Positions 7,094-15,973 of a stretch of 36,953 nt of DNA are shown in pieces. A program made the translations under genes and the position numbers. The stretch covers positions 1 through 36,953 of the forward strand of contig CAJQGR010000023.1 in assembly GCA_905477785.1 (NCBI GenBank), read 5' to 3'. Below the pieces are notes generated by a model. It made no database searches and had not been told where the DNA came from. It worked only from the letters and a program-made list of their open reading frames with translations. The DNA is from an uncultured Hellea sp. (GTDB lineage Bacteria; Pseudomonadota; Alphaproteobacteria; Caulobacterales; Maricaulaceae). Numbering within the stretch: the first letter of the stretch is position 1; every line of letters starts with the position of its first letter.

Positions 7094-8593
7094 GTGCCTG
7101 ACAAAGATCATATGTTGTCTAATGTTGCGGAGCAAAAAAACGATCTACCCGCACCAGATCTTTACACAGGAGAGCCCCCCTTACAGAGTGCCCACAATAC
7201 TTGGAATAAAGTTAGAAAGGACCTAGCTTACGCACTGGGCGCTAATATTCATAGGTCATGGACAGGACGATTGCGAGTTGCCACTGCCAATGATCGTACT
7301 GTTGATTTGAGTGCACCTACTCGCTTTATAGCGTCAAAAATTCAGACAAATTATGCAGAAACAGTAAGGCGTCTTTGGAAAAAGCATGATATGGTAGAAC
7401 CAGCTCGTGACGTCACATTTTCTTCCGCAGCGGGAAGACCTTCCACTGCAACAAAACCAACTGTGAAGTTACGAAATAAGGGTGATAAACAAATTGTTTC
7501 TCATTCTGAACATAAATTCCCTTCAGAGCTAACAAAGTCCATGGGTGACAGCCCGAGAGATCGCTTCACATTTGACAATTTTGTTGTAGGAAGCTCAAAT
7601 GAGCTTGCATTCGCGGTTGCAAGGCAAATAGCTAGCTGTCGGGCAGCTCAGTATAACCCTGTGGTCATTCACGGAACAAATGGTATGGGGAAAACGCATC
7701 TTCTTTATGCAATACAGCGGGCAGTTAAACAAACAGACCCAAATTATAGAATAAAACTTATCTCATCCGAAGCATTTGTTAGTGCTTTTGTAAGTTCTGT
7801 ACGGGGTGGTAATGGTCGTGATGCAATTGACGCTTTTAAATCATCATTAAGAAATGTTGATTTACTTATAATTGATGATGCCCACTTTATAGCAGATAAA
7901 CCTAGTAGTCAGGAAGAGCTTTTACATACCCTTATTTCATTAGTTGACGAGGGACGTCAGATACTAGTAGCGGCAGACCGCCATCCGGATAAAATAGAAA
8001 AAGCAACTGAGCGTCTTAAATCATACCTTTCTTCCGGGCTTGTTTGTAAAATTGGTTCTGCTGACTATGAGTTACGACTCCGGATATTAGATAGACTTAT
8101 TGCGAGACATCGCGCGAATGGTAATGAAAGCTTAGCAATACCTCAAAATGCGCGTGACCACCTTGCAGCAAGAATGAACGCAACACCAAGAGACCTTGAA
8201 GGAGCGTTTAATCAAATTGTTGCTCAAAGCGAGCTTTTGGGGACACCCATTACTTTAGAAACCGTTCAAGAAACATTGTCGGAATCTAGATATACAACTG
8301 GTCAGCGCTTGACAGTAGACAGAATACAAAAAGCAGTCTGTGATGAGTTCCGTGTAACTCTGACAGATATGACATCCAAACGCCGTGCACGAGTTATTGC
8401 AAGGCCAAGGCAGGTTGCAATGTATTTATCGAAAAAACTAACCAAAAGATCACTACCAGATATTGGGAGAAGGTTTGGAGGAAGGGACCATACAACAGTT
8501 ATGCATGCGGTTAAACGCGTTGACACCCTCCGCTCAGAAGATGCGTCTCTTAACGCACAAATTGAATTAGTTGAAAATAATTTAAAAGGATAA
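7094..8593 (+). CDS. dnaA: Chromosomal replication initiator DnaA
   Basis: 499 aa from a GTG at 7094 with GGAG eight bases upstream; an ATG at 7112 has no ribosome site. Domain I is about residues 33-100, domain II a low-complexity linker (about 105-155). Domain III is an AAA+ ATPase with Walker A GTNGMGKT (194-201) and Walker B LLIIDDAHFI. Domain IV ends in the DnaA signature GGRDHTTVMHAVKRV (from residue 462), which contacts DnaA boxes. DnaA unwinds the origin and loads the helicase. The Walker A loop is a little unusual (TNGM where GVGL is common) but keeps the GKT. The 3' end converges on the NDUFA9-like gene with 11 bp between stops and no visible terminator. Confidence 0.97.
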   Translation: MPDKDHMLSNVAEQKNDLPAPDLYTGEPPLQSAHNTWNKVRKDLAYALGANIHRSWTGRLRVATANDRTVDLSAPTRFIASKIQTNYAETVRRLWKKHDMVEPARDVTFSSAAGRPSTATKPTVKLRNKGDKQIVSHSEHKFPSELTKSMGDSPRDRFTFDNFVVGSSNELAFAVARQIASCRAAQYNPVVIHGTNGMGKTHLLYAIQRAVKQTDPNYRIKLISSEAFVSAFVSSVRGGNGRDAIDAFKSSLRNVDLLIIDDAHFIADKPSSQEELLHTLISLVDEGRQILVAADRHPDKIEKATERLKSYLSSGLVCKIGSADYELRLRILDRLIARHRANGNESLAIPQNARDHLAARMNATPRDLEGAFNQIVAQSELLGTPITLETVQETLSESRYTTGQRLTVDRIQKAVCDEFRVTLTDMTSKRRARVIARPRQVAMYLSKKLTKRSLPDIGRRFGGRDHTTVMHAVKRVDTLRSEDASLNAQIELVENNLKG

Positions 8594-8604
8594 AATAATA
8601 ATTT

Positions 8605-9564
8605 CTAATTACTTTTTTCGTGAAATTGACCATATTTTCTATAACGCAATAAATAACTTCCAATAATTGACTCCACGGTCTCAGCCCTTATTTCAAAGCT
8701 TGAAAACCCTAAGGCGCCTTCTGAAACTATATTATCTTTCCTTAAGTTCTTTACCTGGTCTCTAGTAAGGAATGGTGAGACAAAAGGCAGAGATCCAGAC
8801 ACCTCACCCAGGAGCCCCAAGAAGTTTGACGCAACCCATGGTACGGGAATTAAAACTCTTTTTCTATCGACTGCATGTAACATAACCTGCATTAACTCCT
8901 TAAAGCTATATACTTTAGGCCCACCTAGCTCATAAGTATTTCCAGCCGTTCCCTTACCTGCCAGTTTGGCAACGACTTTAGCTACATCATTCACGTAAAC
9001 CGGCTGAAATAATGATTGGCCCCCGCCTAGTAAAGGTATAAACGGGGATAATTGAGTCATGGCAGCGAAACGATTAAAAAAATTATCTTCCGCACCAAAA
9101 ATTATAGAGGGCCTTACAATATCTGAACTGGGAATAATGTCACGAATGATTTTTTCTCCCATAGCCTTTGTTGATGAATAACTACTATCACTATTTAAAC
9201 TTGCACCAAGAGCTGAAACCTGAATAAAGTTAGTAACGCCATGTGCTAATGATTTCTTCGCCAGCACCTCAGCCCCCTTAACATGAAGTGCATCAAAATT
9301 TTGACTTCCGCTTTCAAAAAGTAAAGCAACTAAGTTGATAATCGCATCTGATCCCTCGATTGCGGCATCAACTGATTTCTCAAATCTTAAATTTGCCTGA
9401 ACAAGTTGAACTTGACCAACATCACCTATAACTTTTAAGTCTTGGGCTGTATGTGGACGGCGAACAGGAACACGCACACGCCAACCATCTTTTATGAGGG
9501 CTCTCACGACATATTTTCCTAAGAAACCGGAGCCTCCAAAAACAGTTATTAGGCCGTTGTTCAT
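8605..9564 (-). CDS. NDUFA9-like NAD(P)-binding epimerase-family protein (complex I associated)
   Basis: 319 aa. The N-terminal Rossmann motif ITVFGGSGFLGKYVVRAL (glycines 10, 11, 13 and 16) and VPVRRP mark an atypical/extended SDR. The segments INLVALLFESG, FIQVSALGA, YSSTKAMGE and VRPSIIFGAEDNFFNRFA match the NDUFA9-like subgroup that associates with respiratory complex I in alphaproteobacteria and mitochondria. In mitochondria NDUFA9 binds NADPH and is structural; a catalytic role here is not proven. ATG at 9562-9564. It follows the phosphatase gene on the same strand after 57 bp. An ordinary NmrA-type oxidoreductase is the alternative. Confidence 0.85.
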   Translation of the reverse strand: MNNGLITVFGGSGFLGKYVVRALIKDGWRVRVPVRRPHTAQDLKVIGDVGQVQLVQANLRFEKSVDAAIEGSDAIINLVALLFESGSQNFDALHVKGAEVLAKKSLAHGVTNFIQVSALGASLNSDSSYSSTKAMGEKIIRDIIPSSDIVRPSIIFGAEDNFFNRFAAMTQLSPFIPLLGGGQSLFQPVYVNDVAKVVAKLAGKGTAGNTYELGGPKVYSFKELMQVMLHAVDRKRVLIPVPWVASNFLGLLGEVSGSLPFVSPFLTRDQVKNLRKDNIVSEGALGFSSFEIRAETVESIIGSYLLRYRKYGQFHEKSN

Positions 9565-9621
9565 TTTTTTACCTTTAAAATAAATTACTTAGGGTCGGTT
9601 AAATGCCTTTATCTGAACTGT

Positions 9622-10080
9622 CTATGAATTTAAAGATAAAATTAACCCCTTGCTTGCAAGTTCTATCAAATCTAATACTTCATTAAAGCCATCCTTACCT
9701 CCATAGTAAGGGTCAGGCACTTCATCTACTCCAGTGCCTATTGAGAAGTCCATGAAAAGACTTATTTTGGGAATCAAATGATCTGGACAAATCTTGATCA
9801 GATCTTGTAAATTATTTTTGTCCATAGCCAGTATGTAATCATATTCTAGAAAGTCTTTTTTTGTAATCTTTCTAGATACCTGACCCTGAAAATCATAGCC
9901 CCGCCTCATACCCGCTTTTATACTTCTTGAATCAGGGGGTTCTCCCTCATGCCATGACCCTGTACCTGCGCTTGAAACTTTAACATGAAGGCCCGCCTCT
10001 TCAGCCTTAAGCCTAAATACTGCCTCCGCAGTTGGCGACCTGCAGATATTACCTAAGCAAACAAATAAAAAACTTATCAT
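9622..10080 (-). CDS. Low-molecular-weight protein tyrosine phosphatase
   Basis: 152 aa, the standard length. The phosphate loop C8-LGNIC-R14-S fits the CX5R active site directly after strand one (ISFLFV). The general acid lies in the C-terminal VPDPYYGG motif (DPYY). Family members dephosphorylate tyrosine residues or small phosphate esters; the substrate here is not known, and there is no polysaccharide-kinase operon around it. ATG start at 10078-10080. It diverges from yebC across 137 bp, in which I see no strong promoter match. Confidence 0.94.
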   Translation of the reverse strand: MISFLFVCLGNICRSPTAEAVFRLKAEEAGLHVKVSSAGTGSWHEGEPPDSRSIKAGMRRGYDFQGQVSRKITKKDFLEYDYILAMDKNNLQDLIKICPDHLIPKISLFMDFSIGTGVDEVPDPYYGGKDGFNEVLDLIELASKGLILSLNS

Positions 10081-10217
10081 AAAACGAACCTACAAAATAA
10101 ACTCAATGTAACAAAACCGGTATATAAAGAAAATCACTGATCTAGAAACCTATACTTGCTCATAAGCTTATGATCCATTAGGACTTTATTACAATCAATT
10201 TTGGTAAAGGATACTAA

Positions 10218-10991
10218 ATGGCTGGCCATTCAAAATGGGCTAATATTCAACACCGCAAAGGTCGACAGGATAAGGCTCGCTCAAAACTTTTTTCAAAACT
10301 CGCAAAAGATATAGCAATAGCCTCTAAAATGGGTGGAGCTGACCCCGATATGAATCCTCGTTTAAGGTTGGCTATTGCAAATGCAAAAGGTCAATCAATG
10401 CCTAAGGATAATATTCAACGAGCAGTTGATAAGGGTGCTGGGGGAGACGGAGAAGATTTTGAAGAAATTCGATACGAAGGGTTTGGACCCGGAGGAATAG
10501 GCTTTATTGTTGAGGCAAATACTGACAATAAAAATAGAGCTGCTATGGCAGTAAGAACAGCTTTTTCAAAAAATGGTGGCGCTTTAGGAGAAACTGGTTC
10601 TGTGGCATTTATGTTTACTCAAGCTGGTAAGATTGAATACCCTTTATCTACTACAGACGAAGATGGTATGATGGAAGCCGCTATAGAGGCTGGCGCAGAA
10701 GATTGTGAATCTGATAGTGCTACTGATGATGCATGGGACGAATATGAACCAGTCCATACTGTATGGACAGCTCGAGATGAACTTGGAAACATTGCTGCTG
10801 AGCTAGAGAAAATGTTTGGAGAAGCTAAGTCAGTAAATCTTATATGGAAAGCCCAAAACGAAATCGATAATCCAGATCAGGCTCAATCAGTTATTCGCTT
10901 AGTAGATGCGCTAGAGGATTGCGATGACGTATCCAATGTATTTCACAATTTTGAAATGACTGCAGCTGCCCTAGAAAAGCTAGAGGAATAA
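10218..10991 (+). CDS. YebC/PmpR/TACO1-family protein
   Basis: 257 aa, full length. The N-terminus MAGHSKWANIQHRKGRQDKAR with LFSKLAKDI, and then MPKDNIQRAVDKG, EEIRYEGFGPGG and NKNRAAMAVRTAFSKNGG, are unmistakable for this family. Members act as DNA-binding regulators or, as TACO1/YebC, as translation factors that relieve ribosome stalling; in many alphaproteobacteria it sits beside ruvC, but not here. The segment ATDDAWDEYEPV is acidic as usual. A GTAAAGGA ribosome site precedes the ATG. It is followed after 8 bp by a ketopantoate-reductase-like gene, suggesting co-transcription. Confidence 0.95.
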   Translation: MAGHSKWANIQHRKGRQDKARSKLFSKLAKDIAIASKMGGADPDMNPRLRLAIANAKGQSMPKDNIQRAVDKGAGGDGEDFEEIRYEGFGPGGIGFIVEANTDNKNRAAMAVRTAFSKNGGALGETGSVAFMFTQAGKIEYPLSTTDEDGMMEAAIEAGAEDCESDSATDDAWDEYEPVHTVWTARDELGNIAAELEKMFGEAKSVNLIWKAQNEIDNPDQAQSVIRLVDALEDCDDVSNVFHNFEMTAAALEKLEE

Positions 10992-10999
10992 TAGATCCA

Positions 11000-12025
11000 T
11001 TGAAAATAACTATACTCGGCGCCGGATCAATCGGCTGCTATCTTGGTGGACTAATGATTTCCTCTGGGGCAACAGTAGAAATGATTGGGCGAAAAGAAAC
11101 AGCTAAAACATTAAAAAAAAATGGACTAAAACTTACTCATTTCAAAAAAGAAGCTATTTATTTAAAGCCCAAAAAAATAAATTACAGCACCAGCAATAAC
11201 TCAATATCAAACGCTGATATTATTATGCTAACAACTAAGTCACATGATACTGAAAAAGCCGCTAAAATTATTAAAAAGTATGCAAAAAACAATACAATAG
11301 TAGTAAGTTTTCAGAATGGAGTTCAAAATACACAAACCCTAATGGGCATATTAGACCAAGTTATTTTAGCGGGAGTTGTTCCATTCAATGTAACCAGAAA
11401 GGGAGCAGGATGGTATCACTGCGGAACAGATGGTGAACTAACATTAGAATTATCATACGACCCACGTATTTTACAATTAAAGGAAGTTTTTGAAAAGTCT
11501 GGCCAAAAAATTACCCTCTATGAAAATATTTTATCTGTGCAATGGGGAAAGTTGTTGGTTAATTTAAACAATGCACTAAATACATTGGCCGGTATTCCTT
11601 TGAAATCATGCTTGTCGCAAAGAAAATATCGAAAATCATTAGCCCTCGTTATAGAGGAGGCTTTATTAGTAGTTAGGGCGGCGGGTATTGAACCTGCTAA
11701 TTTCGAAGGTGCTCATCCAAGAAAAATGATAAATATCCTTCGAATGCCAGACTTTCTTTATTCACTGCTTATGAGGACGGTAGTCAGAATAGACGAAAAT
11801 GCTAGGTCATCAATGCTTGATGATTTGGAGATGAACAGAATGCCTGAGATAGATTATTTGCAAGGTGAAATTATAGAGCTCGCTAAGGTATATAAACAAA
11901 AGGCTAACTATAATAAGATTATATATAACGAAGTACAAAAAGCATTTAAAACACACACTTCGCCTAAACTTGATGGCGCTGATATTTATGCGCTAATAAC
12001 AAATAAAGATCGTGAAACTTACTAA
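11000..12025 (+). CDS. Ketopantoate reductase-like (ApbA/PanE family) protein
   Basis: 341 aa from a TTG at 11000, the only start that keeps the Rossmann strand; a GAGG lies somewhat far upstream at 10983-10986. The N-terminal KITILGAGSIGCYLGGLM is the NADP-binding motif, and SFQNGVQN with AGVVPFNV match the ApbA/PanE family. The C-terminal helical domain carries KLLVNLNNALNTLAG, which includes the catalytic Lys/Asn region, and SSMLDDLEMNRMPEIDYLQGEI, close to the usual S-M-QD---R-TEI-YLNG. PanE reduces 2-dehydropantoate to pantoate for CoA synthesis. Paralogues with other substrates are common, so the exact role is open. It starts 8 bp after yebC. Confidence 0.85.
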   Translation: MKITILGAGSIGCYLGGLMISSGATVEMIGRKETAKTLKKNGLKLTHFKKEAIYLKPKKINYSTSNNSISNADIIMLTTKSHDTEKAAKIIKKYAKNNTIVVSFQNGVQNTQTLMGILDQVILAGVVPFNVTRKGAGWYHCGTDGELTLELSYDPRILQLKEVFEKSGQKITLYENILSVQWGKLLVNLNNALNTLAGIPLKSCLSQRKYRKSLALVIEEALLVVRAAGIEPANFEGAHPRKMINILRMPDFLYSLLMRTVVRIDENARSSMLDDLEMNRMPEIDYLQGEIIELAKVYKQKANYNKIIYNEVQKAFKTHTSPKLDGADIYALITNKDRETY

Positions 12026-12098
12026 AATATCATTAAGCTCGTCGTTTAAAACTTATTTTAGAATGTCCGCGTAATAATATTATAACAAAGGTAGAAAA

Positions 12099-12962
12099 AT
12101 GAAAATAACACCGTTAATAATATCAATTCTGAGTATAAATCTTCTGGTTTTCTCAGCTTGCTCAGGTATTAAAGATCAAGAAAATAAAAATTTAAAATTA
12201 GATACTGCTACTATTTTAGATGAGGTTATCTCGCACCCAAGGCGCGAGATGGATATGCCGAGAGATGAGTTTCGAAACCCCAAAGAAACCCTCGAATTTT
12301 TTGGAGTCACTCCAGGCATGAAAGTTGGAGAAATTTGGCCAGGTTGGTATGCCCAGATACTTGCGCCCTATCTAAAAAAAATTAATGGAACTTACGTGGC
12401 TATTTTACGTGATGGTCAAAGTGAAAGAATACAGTTAAGAAATAATGCCTTTATAAAAAAATATGGAAACAAAAAAGACTACGGTGCTGTAGAATTTAGT
12501 AAGTTCGGCCCTAAAACGATAACTCCAGCACCCGGTAATTTAGATATGCTCTTATCATTTAGAAATGTTCACAATTGGATGAGCCAAAGCTATGCTAGTG
12601 AGGCCTTCAATCAATTTTATGATAGTCTCAAACCAGGTGGCATTCTTGGTATAGTTGAACATCGTTTGCCTGAAGCAGAAACACAGGACCCTTACGCAGG
12701 GTCAGGGTATGTTCAAGAAAGCTACATAAAGGATCTAGCCAAGCAAGCAGGGTTCGAGTTTATTGCCGACTCTGAAGTAAACTCAAATCCACTGGACAAC
12801 GCCAATCACCCATTCGGTGTCTGGACATTAAAGCCACGGTCTTATGTGCCGAATGAAGTCAATAAAATACCTGAAGGCTTTGAGGCTCAAGCTTATAAGA
12901 GAATTGGAGAATCTGATAGGGCCACATTGAAATTTATAAAACCAACAAATAGTAAAAAATAA
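12099..12962 (+). CDS. Putative lipoprotein with a class I SAM methyltransferase-like fold
   Basis: 287 aa. The leader MKITPLIISILSINLLVFSAC ends in a plausible lipobox (FSA-C21), implying export and lipid anchoring. The rest resembles predicted methyltransferases of the COG4798 type: HPRREMDMPRDEFRNP, ETLEFFGVTPGMKVGEIWPG (motif I region, altered from the usual E-GPG), LDMLLSFRNVHNW, FYDSLKPGGILGIVEHR and a C-terminal HPFGVWTLKP. SAM is cytoplasmic, so an exported protein with this fold is odd; it may bind another ligand. A GGTAGAAAA ribosome-site-like stretch precedes the ATG. Function unknown; fold assignment moderate, export likely. Confidence 0.72.
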   Translation: MKITPLIISILSINLLVFSACSGIKDQENKNLKLDTATILDEVISHPRREMDMPRDEFRNPKETLEFFGVTPGMKVGEIWPGWYAQILAPYLKKINGTYVAILRDGQSERIQLRNNAFIKKYGNKKDYGAVEFSKFGPKTITPAPGNLDMLLSFRNVHNWMSQSYASEAFNQFYDSLKPGGILGIVEHRLPEAETQDPYAGSGYVQESYIKDLAKQAGFEFIADSEVNSNPLDNANHPFGVWTLKPRSYVPNEVNKIPEGFEAQAYKRIGESDRATLKFIKPTNSKK

Positions 12963-13023
12963 TTCTGGCTCTTTTGTAAATCACACTCCATAAAGTAAAA
13001 AATTACAGACAAAGGAACCCACC

Positions 13024-13317
13024 ATGGAAAATTCAGATATCGCATTAAAAATGACCGAGGCACTTATTAAAGCAGGCGGCACGGCTAAATCAGTTAAATT
13101 CGACTTCGGAGATGATGGACAAGTATTTGCTTCAGGAACCGAGGCTAGTACTGAAAACGCTGAGGCTGACTGCACAATATCTGTTTCTAAAGAAGATTTT
13201 TTATCTCTAGCAGAAGGAAATCTTGATCCAATGATGGCTTTTATGTCGGGTAAGCTTAAAGTTGCCGGAGATATGTCAGTAGCAATGGGCCTACAATCAA
13301 TTTTTTCAAATATGTGA
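13024..13317 (+). CDS. SCP2 sterol-binding domain protein
   Basis: 97 aa, a stand-alone SCP2 domain. SVKFDFGDDGQVFA, then ADCTISVSKEDFLSLAEGNLDPMMAFMSGKLKVAGDMSVAMGLQSIF is the classic pattern (D-x-T/I-x-S, then P--AF--GK-K--GD---A--L). Such domains bind acyl-CoA or other lipids in a hydrophobic tunnel. The ATG follows an AAAGGAACC ribosome site. It is flanked by a putative lipoprotein and a lysophospholipase-like hydrolase, consistent with lipid handling, but no partner is shown. Confidence 0.9.
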   Translation: MENSDIALKMTEALIKAGGTAKSVKFDFGDDGQVFASGTEASTENAEADCTISVSKEDFLSLAEGNLDPMMAFMSGKLKVAGDMSVAMGLQSIFSNM

Positions 13318-13355
13318 TTTGTATAAAAGAGGAAGTTATTTTCTTTTTATCTTAA

Positions 13356-14324
13356 ATGGATAGATTAACATCAAAATATGAGGAAGCTGATATAGTTCAG
13401 CCTGGGGGGTGCCCAATACCTGAAGCCCTTAAACCTTGTATGCAGACTTTTTTTATAAAAAATAATCAAGTTCGCTTGAGAGTAATGCTTGCGAGAACAT
13501 CAAGTGAATCGACCAGAGGTTCTGTTATTTTTTCTCCTGGACGTACCGAATTTATTGAAAAATATTTTGAAACAGCAGCAGATTTTATTGAACGTGGGTT
13601 TAATGTGTTAATAGTTGATCCTCGAGGCCAAGGTCTATCAGACAGACTTCTAGATGATAAACTAAAAAGTCACGTAGAACTATTTGAAGATTATGTTGAT
13701 GACCTTACTCATGTTGTCAAAGAGTTATTGCCCTTACTTCCAAGGCCTCACGTTCTCATGGGTCACTCAATGGGTGGCACCATAGTGCTTCAAACTATTT
13801 TGCGCGGCGATCTAAAACCGGAAGCCGTTATTTGCTCAGCTCCAATGCTTGGTCTATATGACCTTGATACTTCAATCATGAAATTAGCCATTAAAGGGCT
13901 TTCAGCATTAGGGCTTAAAACAAAAATATTGCCTCTCCAGGGACAACGTAATGGCTTACCTGTTTCTTTTAATATAAACAAATTAACCTCAGATAAAGAC
14001 CGTTACCGTCATTGGGCAGCTTACTTTCAAACATCCCCACGTCTACGTGTTGGCCGCCCAACTTATGGGTGGATTGTTCAGGCCCTTAAAGCAATGACGT
14101 GGGTAAATTCAAATGCATCACAACTTAAAATACCCTGTTTAATAGTGGCCGCGGGGGCAGACCCAATTGTAGATCCTGCGTCTAATGAAAACTTCGCATC
14201 AATTTCTCGGTCTACTTACAAAGTAATCCCTGGGGCACTGCATGAACTCTTACTAGAAAGAGATGTTTACCGTGATCAATTTCTTGAGGTATTTGATACC
14301 TTTTTAAAAAATATTAACATTTAA
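13356..14324 (+). CDS. Alpha/beta hydrolase, lysophospholipase-like (Hydrolase_4 / PldB type)
   Basis: 322 aa, no signal peptide. The nucleophile elbow GHSMGG places the catalytic serine at residue 138. The acid probably lies in AAGADPIVDP and the histidine in VIPGALHELLLE, in family order. The upstream strands VIFSPGRTEFIEKYFE and VLIVDPRGQGLSDR are typical of monoglyceride lipase/lysophospholipase L2-type enzymes, which cleave acyl esters of lysophospholipids or monoglycerides. It follows the SCP2 gene by 38 bp on the same strand and converges with the histidinol-phosphatase-like gene with a single base between stops. Confidence 0.88.
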   Translation: MDRLTSKYEEADIVQPGGCPIPEALKPCMQTFFIKNNQVRLRVMLARTSSESTRGSVIFSPGRTEFIEKYFETAADFIERGFNVLIVDPRGQGLSDRLLDDKLKSHVELFEDYVDDLTHVVKELLPLLPRPHVLMGHSMGGTIVLQTILRGDLKPEAVICSAPMLGLYDLDTSIMKLAIKGLSALGLKTKILPLQGQRNGLPVSFNINKLTSDKDRYRHWAAYFQTSPRLRVGRPTYGWIVQALKAMTWVNSNASQLKIPCLIVAAGADPIVDPASNENFASISRSTYKVIPGALHELLLERDVYRDQFLEVFDTFLKNINI

Positions 14325-14325
14325 A

Positions 14326-15138
14326 TCAAATATCTCCCTTCAGGGCATTAATTATTTCAGGCAACAATTCTGGGTCTCCAACCGCTATAACGCGGCCTCC
14401 ATTTACAGCTGAACCCCCCTCCCAATTTGTAAGCCTTCCGCCAGAGCCTTCGATAACAGGTAACAGTGCTCTCACATCACATGGCTTTAGTAACGCCTCG
14501 ATAACCAGATCCATTCTGCCAGAAGCGACTTGACCATAAGCATAAGCATCTAAACCCAGTCGTGAGAATCGAACAATTCTACGGATATTGTTATATGCTC
14601 TTAATTCATGTGGGTTGAGCATTGCCAAAGGCTCGGTACATCCTAATATTGCTTTAGTTAAGTCCCCATTACAACTCCTCGAAATAAGTTTTTTTTTATT
14701 ACCTTCGTGTATTAACCATGAATAACCGGGAGATCCAAAAAATTGCTTATCTTGGGCGGCCACATCAATTAAACCTAGTACAGGCTTGTTTTTATAGCTC
14801 ACAGCTATAAGTGTGCTCCATACAGGTATTCCCGCTACAAAACCTCTTGTTCCATCAATCGGGTCTAAAGTCCAAAGCCAATCATTGCTACCATAAATAT
14901 CACTTAACTCTTCCCCCTCTATAGAGTCATTAGGAAAAGCTGATGATATCAATTCTCGCATAATCCGTTCAGCTTCTATATCTGCATCTGTTACTGGATC
15001 GTAATGGTTACCCTCAGCTTTGTTAACTACAGCCATATCTTTTTTAAATAATGGCAACGTAATACTTCTAGCTGCCTCAGCAAGTTTTGCAATTAAGTCC
15101 TGTCGTGCAAACAATTCAGATTGGTTATATTTTAACAC
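14326..15138 (-). CDS. hisN: Inositol-monophosphatase-family enzyme, histidinol-phosphatase-like (HisN type)
   Basis: 270 aa from a GTG at 15136-15138; the next Met is residue 35, too late for the fold. The metal-binding motifs of the IMPase family are all present: DPVTDADIEAE, IEGEE, WTLDPIDGTRGF and KPCDVRALLPVIEGSGG. The GTRGF variant (rather than GT-NF) and KPCDVRAL are features of the HisN-type histidinol-phosphate phosphatases of actinobacteria and alphaproteobacteria. It would make histidinol in histidine synthesis, but inositol-phosphatase activity cannot be excluded. It lies 8 bp after the SDR gene and is the last gene of the minus-strand group. Confidence 0.82.
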   Translation of the reverse strand: MLKYNQSELFARQDLIAKLAEAARSITLPLFKKDMAVVNKAEGNHYDPVTDADIEAERIMRELISSAFPNDSIEGEELSDIYGSNDWLWTLDPIDGTRGFVAGIPVWSTLIAVSYKNKPVLGLIDVAAQDKQFFGSPGYSWLIHEGNKKKLISRSCNGDLTKAILGCTEPLAMLNPHELRAYNNIRRIVRFSRLGLDAYAYGQVASGRMDLVIEALLKPCDVRALLPVIEGSGGRLTNWEGGSAVNGGRVIAVGDPELLPEIINALKGDI

Positions 15139-15146
15139 TATTTGAA

Positions 15147-15932
15147 CTATCTTGGTGGCATTCGAGCGCCAGCATCTGTACGAATATATTCACCATTAAT
15201 ATAGGTGTGTTCACACATGAACTCTACTACTTGTGAGTATTCCGATGCATCACCGAAACGGTTAGGAAACTGAAGATGGGCACGTAGTGCATCCTTAACA
15301 TTATCATTCATCTGATCATAAATTGGTGTCTCATAAAACCCTGGAAGGATAGTATTCACACGTATTCCTTCTCTTGCCAAATCGCGTGCCATAGGTAGAG
15401 CCATAGCTAGAATTCCTCCCTTTGATGCAGAATATGCAACTTGTCCAATTTGTCCATCTTGAGCTGCGACTGAGGCAGTATTAATAACTACGCCTCTTTC
15501 TCCATCCGGCTTAAGTGGCTCAAGAGTCATCATTCCAGCCGCTGATATGGATGCACATAAAAACGAACCAATCAAGTTTACATTTATAATCCTTACATAT
15601 CGACCGATATCATGCGTAACAATTGAACCATTTTGTTTATTCCGAGAAACAGTTTTTTCTGCTCCTCCTATCCCTGCGCAATTAACTAGTATGCGCTCTT
15701 GGCCATTAATGCGCCTGACAGCCTCAAAACCATTTTCTACACTTTCATTATCGGCCACATTAACCTTGGCAAAAACACCGCCAATCTCAGAAGCTACTTC
15801 CTTACCTCTTTCGTCATTCATATCAAATATGCCAACTTTAACGCCTTTTGATGCCAGTCCACGAGCTGTTGCTTCTCCAAGGCCTGATGCGCCTCCAGTA
15901 ACAACTGCGACTTTTGAAGAGTCTAATTTCAT
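15147..15932 (-). CDS. Short-chain dehydrogenase/reductase, 3-hydroxyacyl-CoA dehydrogenase type 2-like
   Basis: 261 aa. Classical SDR: cofactor motif TGGASGLG with FDMNDERG (the Asp favours NAD), NCAG, catalytic Ser in INTASVAA, YSASKGG (Tyr/Lys) and RVNTILPGFYETP. The overall pattern (N-terminal VAVVTGGASGLGEAT, IINVNLIGSF, FPNRFGDASEYSQVVEF) resembles the HSD17B10-type 3-hydroxyacyl-CoA dehydrogenases used in beta-oxidation. The ATG has a GGAG ribosome site. It lies between the Old Yellow Enzyme and HisN-like genes, probably in one transcript. The exact substrate cannot be read from sequence. Confidence 0.87.
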   Translation of the reverse strand: MKLDSSKVAVVTGGASGLGEATARGLASKGVKVGIFDMNDERGKEVASEIGGVFAKVNVADNESVENGFEAVRRINGQERILVNCAGIGGAEKTVSRNKQNGSIVTHDIGRYVRIINVNLIGSFLCASISAAGMMTLEPLKPDGERGVVINTASVAAQDGQIGQVAYSASKGGILAMALPMARDLAREGIRVNTILPGFYETPIYDQMNDNVKDALRAHLQFPNRFGDASEYSQVVEFMCEHTYINGEYIRTDAGARMPPR

Positions 15933-15973
15933 AATGTTCTCCGTTTTCCTATAAATGTCCAGAAGAGTTAAGA

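Noticed and set aside
15547-15954. 135-codon open frame opposite the SDR gene
   Set aside because: Antisense shadow of a strong SDR with all catalytic motifs; no ribosome site or recognisable domain.
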